Positions 36,211-45,949 of a stretch of 64,000 nucleotides of DNA are shown here, piece after piece. The stretch is from Entomomonas asaccharolytica (GTDB lineage Bacteria; Pseudomonadota; Gammaproteobacteria; Pseudomonadales; Pseudomonadaceae): the NCBI RefSeq assembly GCF_016653615.1, contig NZ_CP067393.1:1069673-1133672 (forward strand). Reading direction: 5' to 3'. The notes under the pieces were generated by a model, which made no database searches, had not been told where the DNA came from, and was given only the letters and a program-made list of their open reading frames with translations. The first letter of the stretch is position 1. Each line of letters opens with the position of its first letter. A program made the position numbers and the translations under genes.

Positions 36211-36918
36211 ATGGAGCTGGTCTCTGGGAAGAAAAAGGCCAATAAGTTTTTTAAACAAATTAGTATGAGCGTTTGTTTGAGCTTCGCTGTATTTGGTAGT
36301 TGTTGGGCGCAGACAAATGATCCATGGCAAGGTTTTAACCGAGGTGTTTATAAGTTTAATGATACAGTTGATCGTTATACTTTAAAGCCTATTGCCAAAG
36401 GATACCAAAAGATTACGCCAAAGTTTGTACAAACTGGGGTCAGTAATATGGTCGATAACTTAGGCGAAGTTCGAAACTTTGGTAATAATGTATTACAGCT
36501 AAAATTGCATGATGCAGGTGTAGATTTAGCACGTTTTGGCTTTAATAGTACTTTTGGTTTGCTAGGTTTCTTTGATGTAGGCTCTAAAATGGGGTTACAG
36601 CGTAATGAACAGGATTTTGGTTTAACACTAGCACATTGGGGTGTACCAAGTGGTCCTTATTTAGTGTTACCTTTCTTTGGCCCGAGTACTGTTAGAGACG
36701 CTACAGGCAGAGTACCAGATTTCTTTATGGAGATTACACCATATATTAATGATAGGGGTGTTGAATATAGTATCTGGGGTACTGAGATTTTAGATACGCG
36801 AGCTCGCTTATTATCCCTTGAAGAGATGATTGTAGGCGATCCTTATATCTTTATACGTAATGCTTATTTAGAAACTCGCGAATATAAAGTCAAAGGTTAT
36901 GTAGAAGACGATTTCTAG
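36211..36918 (+). CDS. mlaA: MlaA (VacJ), outer-membrane phospholipid-transport protein
   Basis: The protein has 235 residues. After an N-terminal hydrophobic signal, the MlaA pattern D-P-W-Q-G-F-N-R-x-V-Y-K-F-N-D-x-V-D, then N-L-G-E-V-R-N-F, F-G-F-N-S-T-F-G-L-L-G-F-F-D and H-W-G-V-P-S-G-P-Y-L-V-L-P-F-F-G-P-S, is complete. It extracts mislocalised phospholipids from the outer leaflet. Many MlaA proteins are lipoproteins. Here F-G-S-C-W-A is only a poor lipobox, so signal peptidase I cleavage after A is also possible. GGAG lies 6 bases before the ATG. It is divergent from ntrB. Confidence 0.93.
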   Translation: MELVSGKKKANKFFKQISMSVCLSFAVFGSCWAQTNDPWQGFNRGVYKFNDTVDRYTLKPIAKGYQKITPKFVQTGVSNMVDNLGEVRNFGNNVLQLKLHDAGVDLARFGFNSTFGLLGFFDVGSKMGLQRNEQDFGLTLAHWGVPSGPYLVLPFFGPSTVRDATGRVPDFFMEITPYINDRGVEYSIWGTEILDTRARLLSLEEMIVGDPYIFIRNAYLETREYKVKGYVEDDF

Positions 36919-36940
36919 TTAAGCCAAGAACATAAGTAAT

Positions 36941-36969
36941 AAAAAAGGGGCTAATTAAGCCCCTTTTTT
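36941..36969. terminator. Bidirectional terminator between mlaA and fabB
   Basis: A 12-bp stem AAAAAAGGGGCT/AGCCCCTTTTTT with a 5-base loop ends the convergent mlaA (+) and fabB (-) transcripts. Confidence 0.9.
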
Positions 36970-36981
36970 ATTAGGTACTAA

Positions 36982-38202
36982 TTATTTTTCAAAACGCTTA
37001 AACACTAATGTTGCATTAGTACCACCAAAACCAAAGCTATTAGACATAACCTGATTTAATGTTACATTTTCTACAGTAGAGGTTTGAATAGGTAAGTCTG
37101 CTACTTCTGGATCTAATGTTTCAATATTAGCAGAACCAGCAATAAAATTACCTTCCATCATCAATAAGCTATAAATAGCTTCTTGTACACCTGCAGCGCC
37201 TAGAGAGTGACCTGATAAACTCTTGGTAGAGCTAATAGGAGGCACTTTACCATCTTTAAACATTTCACGAACGGCTTTAATTTCAGCAATATCACCGACA
37301 GGTGTTGATGTACCATGGGTATTAAGGTAATCAATAGGGCCTGTTACAGTAGATAATGCTTGTTGCATACAGCGTAGTGCGCCTTCACCACTTGGTGCAA
37401 CCATGTCATAACCATCAGAAGTTGCGCCATAACCTACTAATTCTGCATAGATTTTAGCACCACGTTTTAAAGCGTGTTCCAGTTCCTCAACAACTAACAT
37501 ACCACCACCACCAGCAATAACGAAACCATCGCGGTTAGCATCATAAGCACGTGAAGCTTTTTCAGGGGTATCATTATATTGGCTAGAAAGTGCACCCATT
37601 GCATCAAACAGGAATGATTGTGTCCAATGTTCTTCTTCACCACCACCAGCAAATACCATGTCTTGTTTACCCATTTGGATTTGCTCCATAGCAATACCAA
37701 TACAATGAGCACTTGTAGCACATGCTGACGAAACAGAGTAGTTAAGGCCTTTAATTTTAAAAGGGGTCGCCAAACAAGCAGATACCGTACTACCCATAGT
37801 ACGTGTTACGCGATAAGGACCTACACGTTTAATGCCTTTTTCACGAAGTGTGTCTAACGCTTCCATTTGATTAAAGGTAGAAGCACCACCACTACCTGCA
37901 ATTAAACCAACACGAGGGTTAGAAATTTGCTCTTCGGTTAAATTAGCATCAGCAATAGCTTGCCTCATTGCTAAATAAGAGAAAGCAGCAGCGTCACCCA
38001 TGAAACGTTTAATTTTACGATCAATAAGCTCTTCTAAATTTAGATCAATTGATCCACAAACATTACTGCGTAACCCCATTTCCGCATATTCTGGATTAAA
38101 ACGGATACCTGAACGACTAGTGCGAAGACTAGTTGAAACAGTTTCTTTATCGTTGCCTAGGCAAGAGGTTATGCCTAAACCAGTAATCACAACTCGACGC
38201 AT
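36982..38202 (-). CDS. fabB: FabB, beta-ketoacyl-ACP synthase I
   Basis: The protein has 406 residues. Catalytic Cys161 lies in S-S-A-C-A-T-S-A-H, and the two histidines lie in [11 protein letters not shown] and [11 protein letters not shown]. It elongates fatty acids and is essential for unsaturated chains together with FabA. It follows fabA by 11 bases in the classical fabA-fabB operon. The start [11 protein letters not shown] is standard. Confidence 0.97.
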   Translation of the reverse strand: MRRVVITGLGITSCLGNDKETVSTSLRTSRSGIRFNPEYAEMGLRSNVCGSIDLNLEELIDRKIKRFMGDAAAFSYLAMRQAIADANLTEEQISNPRVGLIAGSGGASTFNQMEALDTLREKGIKRVGPYRVTRTMGSTVSACLATPFKIKGLNYSVSSACATSAHCIGIAMEQIQMGKQDMVFAGGGEEEHWTQSFLFDAMGALSSQYNDTPEKASRAYDANRDGFVIAGGGGMLVVEELEHALKRGAKIYAELVGYGATSDGYDMVAPSGEGALRCMQQALSTVTGPIDYLNTHGTSTPVGDIAEIKAVREMFKDGKVPPISSTKSLSGHSLGAAGVQEAIYSLLMMEGNFIAGSANIETLDPEVADLPIQTSTVENVTLNQVMSNSFGFGGTNATLVFKRFEK

Positions 38203-38213
38203 ACGAATAACCC

Positions 38214-38729
38214 TTAGAAGTTGTCAGTGGAAGTAAATAAGCCAACACGTAAGCTGTCAGCAGTGTAGATTTCTTTTCCATCTACGCTAACACTACCATC
38301 TGCGATGGCTAATATCAATGAACGATTAATAGTACGTTTAATATGAATATGGTAGGTTATTTTTTTAGCAGTGGGAACAACTTGACCTGAAAATTTTACC
38401 TCACCCGCACCAAGCGCTCTACCACGACCAGGATTGCCTTGCCAACCAAGATAAAAACCAACTAATTGCCATAATGCATCTAAGCCAAGACAGCCAGGCA
38501 TTACAGGGTCTCCAATAAAATGGCATTGAAAAAACCATAGATCAGAGCGAATATCTAATTCTGCAATGATTTCACCTTTGCCATATTTGCCACCTGTAGC
38601 ATTGATATTAATAATTCGGTCCATCATCAACATATTGGGCGCAGGTAATTGAGCGTTGCCCGGACCAAACAGCTCTCCTCGACTGCATTTTAGCAAATCT
38701 TCATAGGAATAACTGTGTTGTGGTGTCAT
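38214..38729 (-). CDS. fabA: FabA, beta-hydroxydecanoyl-ACP dehydratase/isomerase
   Basis: The protein has 171 residues, full length. The hot-dog active site is complete: His70 in [14 protein letters not shown] and Asp84 in G-L-D-A-L-W-Q. It introduces the cis double bond of unsaturated fatty acids in the anaerobic pathway. It is first in the fabA-fabB operon. The 259-base region upstream to gpsA is AT-rich, and no clear FabR- or DesT-type palindrome was recognised there. Confidence 0.97.
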   Translation of the reverse strand: MTPQHSYSYEDLLKCSRGELFGPGNAQLPAPNMLMMDRIININATGGKYGKGEIIAELDIRSDLWFFQCHFIGDPVMPGCLGLDALWQLVGFYLGWQGNPGRGRALGAGEVKFSGQVVPTAKKITYHIHIKRTINRSLILAIADGSVSVDGKEIYTADSLRVGLFTSTDNF

Positions 38730-38988
38730 GTAAACTCCTTAGATCATTTATAATTAAAATGTTTATAGCTACCTACCTAACTATTAGCTATTATGCTTAT
38801 CTATTGGCACAAAAAGATTATAAATAATCTAGTAATGTAACGAGTAGTGGCTATTGTTTATATATATAAAAGTGGTATTTTACCTTTTAATGATTTAAAA
38901 ATACAAACATTCTAAAATATTGAATTAATAATTTAATATTAAATGATATTGCATAGTTAGATATTTACTGTAAATAAATAGGTTTGGT

Positions 38989-40008
38989 ATGAGTAGTAAG
39001 AGAACTGTAGCAGTGATTGGTGGTGGTAGTTTTGGAACAGCATTGGCTAATTTATTGGCAGAAAATGGCCACAAAGTTTTAATGTGGATGCGTGATGCTC
39101 AACAAGCAGAGATTATTCGTACTGAACGGCAAAGCCCTCGTTACTTAAAAGGTATATCTATTCATACAGATGTTGAACCTACTACTGATTTAGCTAAAGT
39201 AATTCAACCTGATTTATTGTTTATTGCTTTACCTTCTAGTGCTTTACGTGACGTATTAAAGCCAATCGCTGATGAGTTAAATAATAAAATATTAGTCAGT
39301 ATGACTAAAGGAATTGAGGCCAATACTTTTTTATTAATGAGTCAGATTCTGCAAGAGCTTGCACCTCAAGCCAAGATAGGTGTGTTATCTGGCCCTAATT
39401 TAGCAAGAGAAATAGCTGAACATGCTTTAACCGCTACTGTAATTGCCAGTGAAGATGTGACTGTTTGCCAACAAGTGCAACAAGTGTTACATAGCCGAAC
39501 TTTTAGGGTTTATGCCAGTAATGATCGCTATGGTGTTGAGTTGGGCGGAGCTTTAAAGAATGTATATGCCATTATGTCTGGTATGACAGTAGCCTTAGGG
39601 ATGGGGGAAAATACCCGTGCTACATTGATTACTCGCGCTTTAGCAGAGATGACAAGATTTGCAGTAAAACTTGGAGCCAACCCTATGACTTTTTTAGGAT
39701 TAGCAGGGGTAGGGGATTTATTGGTTACTTGTAATTCTGCTAAAAGTAGAAATTATCAAGTGGGTTATGCTATTGGACAAGGATTATCCTTAGATGAGGC
39801 GGTAAGTCGCTTAGGTGAAGTGGCGGAAGGGGTTAATACTTTAAAAGTATTAAAAGCAAAATCCGATGAGTTAGGGATTTATATGCCCTTAGTAACAGGC
39901 TTATATGCCATTATATTTGGTGGCATGAGTTTAGAGAAAGTGATTGAAAAACTGATGTTGGCAGAGCCTAAAACAGATGTTGATTTTATTTCAACAGAAG
40001 GTTTTTAA
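38989..40008 (+). CDS. gpsA: GpsA, NAD(P)-dependent glycerol-3-phosphate dehydrogenase
   Basis: The protein has 339 residues. The dinucleotide-binding G-G-G-S-F-G-T-A-L lies near residues 11-19. The conserved L-S-G-P-N-L-A-R-E, catalytic Lys in G-G-A-L-K-N-V-Y-A and G-L-A-G-V-G-D-L are intact. It makes sn-glycerol-3-phosphate for phospholipids. It is divergent from fabA, a sensible lipid-metabolism pairing also seen in Pseudomonas. Confidence 0.96.
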   Translation: MSSKRTVAVIGGGSFGTALANLLAENGHKVLMWMRDAQQAEIIRTERQSPRYLKGISIHTDVEPTTDLAKVIQPDLLFIALPSSALRDVLKPIADELNNKILVSMTKGIEANTFLLMSQILQELAPQAKIGVLSGPNLAREIAEHALTATVIASEDVTVCQQVQQVLHSRTFRVYASNDRYGVELGGALKNVYAIMSGMTVALGMGENTRATLITRALAEMTRFAVKLGANPMTFLGLAGVGDLLVTCNSAKSRNYQVGYAIGQGLSLDEAVSRLGEVAEGVNTLKVLKAKSDELGIYMPLVTGLYAIIFGGMSLEKVIEKLMLAEPKTDVDFISTEGF

Positions 40009-40038
40009 AATAAAAGGGTAAATACACCCTTTTATTTT
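40007..40038. terminator. Bidirectional terminator between gpsA and the omega-amidase gene
   Basis: A 13-bp stem AAAATAAAAGGGT/ACCCTTTTATTTT with a 6-base loop starts inside the gpsA stop region and separates convergent genes. Confidence 0.8.
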
Positions 40039-40814
40039 AATTCAAACATATCAGCATCTTGATATGCTGGGAAGGACTCCCGAAATGCTAAAAGTTTACT
40101 GCCAGAAAGGGTATAGTTAAAGATACCTGCTTTATCTTGGCAGTTAATTAATTGTTCCCCTAGATAATCTAACAGTTGACTATCACCACTATAGGGGTAG
40201 CCTTTGCCATCTTTACCAATACGGTTAACAGCTGCGGTATAGCATAAGTTTTCTATAGCTCTTGCAGGTAGTAAGCGATTCCATTGTTGACGTCGAGCTG
40301 AGGGCCAGTTCGCCACATATAACAGTAAATCTGTATTATAAGGATCGCGACTCCAGACTGGGAAACGTAGATCATAACAAATAAGAGGGCGAATTTTCCA
40401 TCCTTTGTGTTCCACTAAAAGTTGGTGTTCACCAGCAGAGTAATGCATATGTTCATTAGCCATACGAAATAGATGGCGTTTATCATAATGTACCATGGTG
40501 CCATCAGGCCTAGCCCAAAATAAGCGGTTAAAGTATTTACCACTGTTGGTACGAATAATTAAACTACCTGTGACAACAGCTTGCAATTGTATAGCAGATT
40601 GTCTTAGCCACTGAATAGTTTGACCATCCTCTGACTCGGCTAGTTTTTCTGCATCCATTGAGAAACCTGTAGTGAACATTTCAGGCAAAATAACGAGATC
40701 TGTTCCTTTGGCTTGCTCAAATATTTGATCAAAATGAGCTTTGTTGGCTTCTGGGCTTTGCCAAACCAAATCGGTTTGAACTAAAGCAATATTTAAATCT
40801 TCTAAACTGCGCAT
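40032..40814 (-). CDS. YafV-type omega-amidase (nitrilase superfamily)
   Basis: The protein has 260 residues with the nitrilase-superfamily Glu-Lys-Cys triad: Glu in L-P-E-M-F-T-T-G-F, Lys in Y-D-K-R-H-L-F and Cys in L-I-C-Y-D-L-R-F-P. It resembles YafV, an omega-amidase that hydrolyses the amides of alpha-keto acids produced by glutamine-linked transamination, including alpha-ketoglutaramate. It overlaps the aminotransferase gene upstream by 13 bases. That pairing supports a joint role in methionine/glutamine transamination and repair. Confidence 0.88.
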   Translation of the reverse strand: MRSLEDLNIALVQTDLVWQSPEANKAHFDQIFEQAKGTDLVILPEMFTTGFSMDAEKLAESEDGQTIQWLRQSAIQLQAVVTGSLIIRTNSGKYFNRLFWARPDGTMVHYDKRHLFRMANEHMHYSAGEHQLLVEHKGWKIRPLICYDLRFPVWSRDPYNTDLLLYVANWPSARRQQWNRLLPARAIENLCYTAAVNRIGKDGKGYPYSGDSQLLDYLGEQLINCQDKAGIFNYTLSGSKLLAFRESFPAYQDADMFELK

Positions 40815-41953
40815 AATCTCTCCGCTGCTTGACGTAGCGTGTCATCTTTTTTAGCAAAACACAGGCGAACTAATCGCAATGATTGAGGAGGTTGTTGATA
40901 AAATACAGAAATAGGAATTGCAGCTATACTATGTTTTTTGACAAGCCATTCTACCATTTGTAGATCGTTAAAGTCTGGCTTGATGCGACTATAGTCTAGT
41001 AATTGGAAATAAGTACTGGGTGTGGGTGTAAAAGTAAACTGAGAGGCAGTTAACAAACTACAAAATAGGTCTCTTTTTTGTTGGTAAAAATCAGCTAGCT
41101 CTATTAAATGATTAGGCTGCTTTGCCATAAAGTCAGCTAAGGCAAATTGAAGGGGGGTAACGGTTGAAAAGCTAACATATTGATGTATTTTGCGAAACTC
41201 TGTTGTTAGTTCTGCTGGCGCTACAACATAGCCGATTTTCCAACCTGTTACATGGAAACTTTTGCCAAAAGAGCTGATAACAAAAGACCGCGCGAATAAC
41301 TCGTCATGGGTTAGCAAACTATGGTGAATAGCTTGGTCAAATACAAGATGCTCATAAACTTCATCACCAATTAGATAAATATCTTTATTACGAATAATAG
41401 CAGCTAGTTGTTGCAAATCTTGTGCTGTTAATGTGGCTCCACTAGGGTTATGGGGCGTATTAATGATAATAAGACGAGTTTTGGGGGTAATGGCATCTTG
41501 TAGTTGCTGCCAATCTATTGTGAAATGTGGCAATTGCAAAGGAATATGAATGCAACGACCCCCTGCTAGTTTAACGGCAGGCTCATAACTATCATAACAA
41601 GGATCAAAGACAATGACTTCTTCACCTGTTTTAATCACTGCTTGAATAGCACAAAATATAGCTTGAGTGGCTCCTGGTGTAATAGTAATTTCAGTATTTT
41701 CATTTACTTGCTTATTATAGAAATACTGAATTTTTTTGGCTATCTGCTCCCTTAATGGTTGTATACCAATCATGGGCGCGTATTGATTATGACCTGAGAG
41801 TGTATATTCACTAACTGCTTCACGTAATGCTAAAGGGCCATCAAAGTCTGGAAAGCCTTGAGATAGATTAATAGAGCCAGTTTCAGCAGCCAGTTGTGAC
41901 ATCTGGGTGAAGATTGTAGTACCTAAATTAGGCAATTTGCTATAAAAAGACAT
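40802..41953 (-). CDS. YbdL-type methionine aminotransferase
   Basis: The protein has 383 residues and is a fold-type I PLP enzyme. P-H-N-P-S-G carries the substrate-binding Asn, D-E-V-Y-E-H-L lies before the PLP lysine, and the lysine is in S-F-G-K-S-F-H-V-T-G-W-K-I-G. The sequence resembles YbdL and kynurenine/glutamine transaminase K enzymes, which transfer the amino group between methionine and keto acids. It overlaps the omega-amidase gene and may act in methionine salvage. Substrate range cannot be fixed from sequence. Confidence 0.87.
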   Translation of the reverse strand: MSFYSKLPNLGTTIFTQMSQLAAETGSINLSQGFPDFDGPLALREAVSEYTLSGHNQYAPMIGIQPLREQIAKKIQYFYNKQVNENTEITITPGATQAIFCAIQAVIKTGEEVIVFDPCYDSYEPAVKLAGGRCIHIPLQLPHFTIDWQQLQDAITPKTRLIIINTPHNPSGATLTAQDLQQLAAIIRNKDIYLIGDEVYEHLVFDQAIHHSLLTHDELFARSFVISSFGKSFHVTGWKIGYVVAPAELTTEFRKIHQYVSFSTVTPLQFALADFMAKQPNHLIELADFYQQKRDLFCSLLTASQFTFTPTPSTYFQLLDYSRIKPDFNDLQMVEWLVKKHSIAAIPISVFYQQPPQSLRLVRLCFAKKDDTLRQAAERLCAV

Positions 41954-41964
41954 AATTGATAACT

Positions 41965-44900
41965 CTATGGTATTTCTTGTGTTTGTTGTTTAGGTGGTAA
42001 GGGAGCGAAGTATCCCACAATCAGTAATAAAATACCCACTATAGTAAAAGAAATAATACGTGCTAAGCTACCACTATTGCTTAACTCTATAAAAAATAGT
42101 TTTACTACAACCACTGCTATTAGGCAAGCACCGATTAACCAAAGTTCCCTATAGACTTTTTTATGACCAGCAATCATCAATGCTAGAGCTATAGATGTCC
42201 AAAGAATAGAGAGACTAGCTTGTACTATCATTGATTGTATTTGATCTTCAAAGTGAAACGGAACATGCGCCCAGTGAAATGCGGTACGGAAAACAATTGC
42301 TGTACTCAATGCAAAGAGTGAGATACCTATTATAACTTGGATTATACGTTGCGTAGTTTTTGCTGTGATCTCAAATTCATTAAGGTACTTATGTAACCAC
42401 CAGATAGAACTGGCTAAAGATAACAGTAGCCCTAGCTCTAATGGGTTTAATAAAGGAATATAAGGGATATTAGGTAGATTTCCTGTACTAAAAGTATTTG
42501 CTAACCAGAACCAGCTCAAGGTTAATACCGCAATGGGTAAAGAAGCAATAAAACAATACTCTCTGCTAAAATTATTAATAGGCCAAGGTAGCTTTTGTTT
42601 ATAACAAATAAATAACAACCAACAACTAGGTATAAACATCCATACTAGCCAATGCCAAGCGTTAGCATTTATTATGGAAGTTGGTGGTAGTAATTGATTT
42701 AATGCCAAGGTTAAAACAGCCATTATTAGCCACAGGCCAACCATATGGCAGAGAGTTAAAACATTCTCTGGTAATAGTTCATGTAATCGTTTTAAATTAA
42801 AGAAATGTACAGCAAATACCATTCCCCAAGCTAACCAGCCAAATTGGCTAAAAGGAGAGAGGTAATTATTGCTGAAAATGGTGCATGCTATAGGTACAAG
42901 TAGTCCAGTAACTAAAGCTAGATCACGCCATTGATAACGTTTAGCTATTAAACCATATAAGAATAGACTAATAGCAGTTGTTAATAATAACCAAGTGGAT
43001 TGCCAACTTGTATCAGCAACACGTGTTATCTCGCTTATAAAAGCAAAGCCCCACCAACCCACTCCCCAAATTAATAATATTCGCGCAATAGGTTGTGCCG
43101 TTTGTTGAAGCATTTTTATTGAAATAGGTTGTTGTATTCGCCATGCGGCAAATAATGCAACCATACTAAGAATAATCGGAGTCAAGAAAGTAATATGACC
43201 AAATGCTGGTAAATCTGTGGTTGTAGGTATGTTATTAGCAAATGTTAGGGTAGCGATAACTTGTAAAGCTAAGCTAAAATAGAAAGGTAGTATAAGGTTA
43301 AAGCGAACAGCTAATACAAAAATAAATAAACCACTGATAGACCAACAACTTGCTACGATATGCCAAGGTAATACAAATAGAAGAGCAAGGTTGGTAAAAA
43401 TTAATCCTAATAATAGAATAATGTTTATGTTATAGCGTAATGTTTGATTTTGTGGATTACCATTATCTTCCGTTATAAATAAGCCATTGGTGAGTAATAG
43501 TAAGCCAAATATCATACAGGTAATGAGTTGATACCAATCGGCATTGATTGCAGAACCTAAATATTGTGTATTTATTCCTGTAATAAACACAAAACCTGCT
43601 AGTAATTGAATGATTAACCCATAATTAAGGAAAAGAGAAGATTTAATTTTTAATCCTAACCACATTGTAACTATGCCTGCAACTGCCCAGCTTACAGCAG
43701 TTCCTTGTTGCATAAAGTGCAATGGCGCTACTAAATAGATAAAGCTAAGACCTGTAATACTAAACAGGGTAGTTAAGCTTCGTTCTGCGGTCTCTAAATC
43801 TGCATAATATTTTTCTGCTTGATAAAAACTAAATAATAAAGCGATACCTAGCATTAAAGCTCCCAGTGAAGAGCCAGCTAATAATGTTTGGTTGCCTAGG
43901 TTAATTTCAGTAATAAAGGCAATGGCGGCAGCAAATTGTAAAAATACTGCAAATAATCGACCAATTTTGCGTTGTTGTCTTAAGCTAACCCAGAAAATTC
44001 CAGCGCCTTCTATTGCCCAAGAAGCAGAAGTCCAACTAGCATTAAATGCAAGCGGAATAGTCAGACTGGTAAATACTACACCAAGAGCTAAACAAGTTTC
44101 GGTTAATAATGAAATACGTTTGCTAGCAAACTTATAAAAAATAGTAGCTTGTAGTAAATAGAAAATACCCAATATAAAGGAACTAACAGCAAAACCGTAT
44201 TCAATATGATTGATTAGGGAATACTGTAAGCCTAAGCCGACAATGGGAGTACCAAAGATAACAGTTGCATCAATGTAGTCAGTTTGCCGAACCGACCATT
44301 GTAATAGAGCATTACGTTCTTCGGGTGCATGATCAGCATCATAGAGTTTACGACGAGCAAATAATAAGCCTATTACAATATACATAACAAAGAAAATAAT
44401 AAGGAAAGGCTCAGTACTCCAGAATAAGTTGGGGGTATAAGATTTTATTCCCCAAGCAAAACCTATCCCAAATGTGCCTACAAAACCAATAAGATTTAGC
44501 AGACGCCATGTTTTAAACCATGCAATAGACAGAATACCTGCATTCAATAACACAAAATAACTGAATAATGTAATATGACTACCCCCACCTGATGAGGCTA
44601 AAAGGGGTGCAGCAAAGCCTCCAAAAGCCGCAGCAGCAGCTAAGCTAAGGGAGTTTTGGAATATAGCGAGTAGGGCGGATGAAAGAGTAATAAGTAACAA
44701 TAAAACAAAAACAGTATTAGCAGGCAATAGCTTATGTAGATACATGGCGGCATAACAGGTTAAATAAAGTACCGCTACACCAGTACCTTGTAAAATAAGG
44801 CCATAGTTGTTCTCAGTATTGCGTAAGCGCCAACCTAAACCAATTAATACTAAACCACCAATGGCAACACCGATGTAACGGCCTTCAATGGGAAAAGTCA

Positions 44901-45696
44901 TCCCTTCTGTGGCATAACGTAATAAGAAGGCAAGTCCAAGAAATAAAATAATAGCACCTATACGTAATATCGTATTACCACCAAATAACCAATTACGGGC
45001 CATATCAAATATATCGATGCTATTTTTATTGGCATTGATTGTTGGTGCTGGCTTGCTAACTGGAGGTTGTTGTTTAACTGGCTGTATAGGTGTATTGATA
45101 GCTCTATCTTGCGGCAGTTGATTTCTTGGTTGTGGTTTTTGCTGTTTAATAGGTTGCGTTATTTCTTGAGTATTAATAGTGTTTGTAATAGGGGGAATAG
45201 CAATATTTTGTTTATTAGTAAGTGGTGTATCTTGGGCAATAGTACTTTCAGTAGATTTTGTTATCGTTGATTCAACAGGTTCACTGGTACTATCTATATT
45301 TTGTTGAGTATTTTGTTCTGTAGCAGGATTAGCATTTATTGGTTTTATGGTAATAGGTTGCTCTATAGGTTTTTGAGCAGCAACAATGGCTGAGGCTTGC
45401 TCTGTAAAGTTTGTTTGAGAAGCAACAGGTTCATTTTGTTCGTTAATACTACTAAAAGTATGCAGATGTTTATTAATATGGATAAGTTGTTTAGCTGTAG
45501 ATTGCTGACTTTGCTCTAATTGAGCTTTTAATAATTGTAATTCTTTTGCTTGTTTTTTATTCTGATAGGTCAAATCTTGAAGACGAATGCTATGACCTAG
45601 TAGTAACCCAAAGATGGCTCCCATTAATAAAGATGAAAATGATTGGTTTACTGATAAACCAAAAAAACCACCTATCAGCATCAAAATCCACTGCAT
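41965..45696 (-). CDS. DUF2339 giant membrane protein
   Basis: The protein has 1243 residues. A first hydrophobic hairpin (about 1-40) is followed by a short coiled-coil segment (about 40-75) and a 150-residue Gln/Thr/Pro/Ile-rich linker (to about 225), then roughly thirty membrane segments to the C-terminus. This architecture is that of DUF2339 proteins. Their function is unknown; envelope roles are suspected from size and topology. The gene ends 11 bases before the aminotransferase gene on the same strand, and the region upstream is the 253-base spacer shared with fadB. The linker is low-complexity and may vary between strains. Confidence 0.82.
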   Translation of the reverse strand: MQWILMLIGGFFGLSVNQSFSSLLMGAIFGLLLGHSIRLQDLTYQNKKQAKELQLLKAQLEQSQQSTAKQLIHINKHLHTFSSINEQNEPVASQTNFTEQASAIVAAQKPIEQPITIKPINANPATEQNTQQNIDSTSEPVESTITKSTESTIAQDTPLTNKQNIAIPPITNTINTQEITQPIKQQKPQPRNQLPQDRAINTPIQPVKQQPPVSKPAPTINANKNSIDIFDMARNWLFGGNTILRIGAIILFLGLAFLLRYATEGMTFPIEGRYIGVAIGGLVLIGLGWRLRNTENNYGLILQGTGVAVLYLTCYAAMYLHKLLPANTVFVLLLLITLSSALLAIFQNSLSLAAAAAFGGFAAPLLASSGGGSHITLFSYFVLLNAGILSIAWFKTWRLLNLIGFVGTFGIGFAWGIKSYTPNLFWSTEPFLIIFFVMYIVIGLLFARRKLYDADHAPEERNALLQWSVRQTDYIDATVIFGTPIVGLGLQYSLINHIEYGFAVSSFILGIFYLLQATIFYKFASKRISLLTETCLALGVVFTSLTIPLAFNASWTSASWAIEGAGIFWVSLRQQRKIGRLFAVFLQFAAAIAFITEINLGNQTLLAGSSLGALMLGIALLFSFYQAEKYYADLETAERSLTTLFSITGLSFIYLVAPLHFMQQGTAVSWAVAGIVTMWLGLKIKSSLFLNYGLIIQLLAGFVFITGINTQYLGSAINADWYQLITCMIFGLLLLTNGLFITEDNGNPQNQTLRYNINIILLLGLIFTNLALLFVLPWHIVASCWSISGLFIFVLAVRFNLILPFYFSLALQVIATLTFANNIPTTTDLPAFGHITFLTPIILSMVALFAAWRIQQPISIKMLQQTAQPIARILLIWGVGWWGFAFISEITRVADTSWQSTWLLLTTAISLFLYGLIAKRYQWRDLALVTGLLVPIACTIFSNNYLSPFSQFGWLAWGMVFAVHFFNLKRLHELLPENVLTLCHMVGLWLIMAVLTLALNQLLPPTSIINANAWHWLVWMFIPSCWLLFICYKQKLPWPINNFSREYCFIASLPIAVLTLSWFWLANTFSTGNLPNIPYIPLLNPLELGLLLSLASSIWWLHKYLNEFEITAKTTQRIIQVIIGISLFALSTAIVFRTAFHWAHVPFHFEDQIQSMIVQASLSILWTSIALALMIAGHKKVYRELWLIGACLIAVVVVKLFFIELSNSGSLARIISFTIVGILLLIVGYFAPLPPKQQTQEIP

Positions 45697-45897
45697 AACT
45701 TTTATTCCTATTATTTTTTAAATAAACGTTTAAATAATAATGATTATTTAGTGGAGTAACATTAATTATTTATTAAAATAAGCCAAATTAATATTCAGTT
45801 AAGTATTAGTTTGGTTTTAAATAATTAACTTAAAGAAAAGCTGTATAGCACATTAGTATTCTTTTACAATGAATGTGAATAAGAAATTATAAATAAT

Positions 45898-45917
45898 GTT
45901 ATATTGACTAATATAAC
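45898..45917. promoter_or_regulatory. Inverted repeat upstream of fadB (possible operator)
   Basis: GTTATATT-GACT-AATATAAC is a perfect 8-bp inverted repeat 33 bases before the fadB start, well placed for a repressor near the promoter. It does not match the PsrA or FadR consensus as I know them, so the binding protein is unknown and chance in AT-rich DNA is possible. Confidence 0.35.
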
Positions 45918-45949
45918 TTTTTACACGCTTGTTTTATGGAGATTAATAA

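Noticed and set aside
37494-37721. Antisense and alternate-frame open frames inside core genes such as fabB, ntrC, lon and ppiD
   Set aside because: They lack ribosome-binding sites and conserved motifs and lie fully within well-supported genes; they are shadows of the real coding frame.
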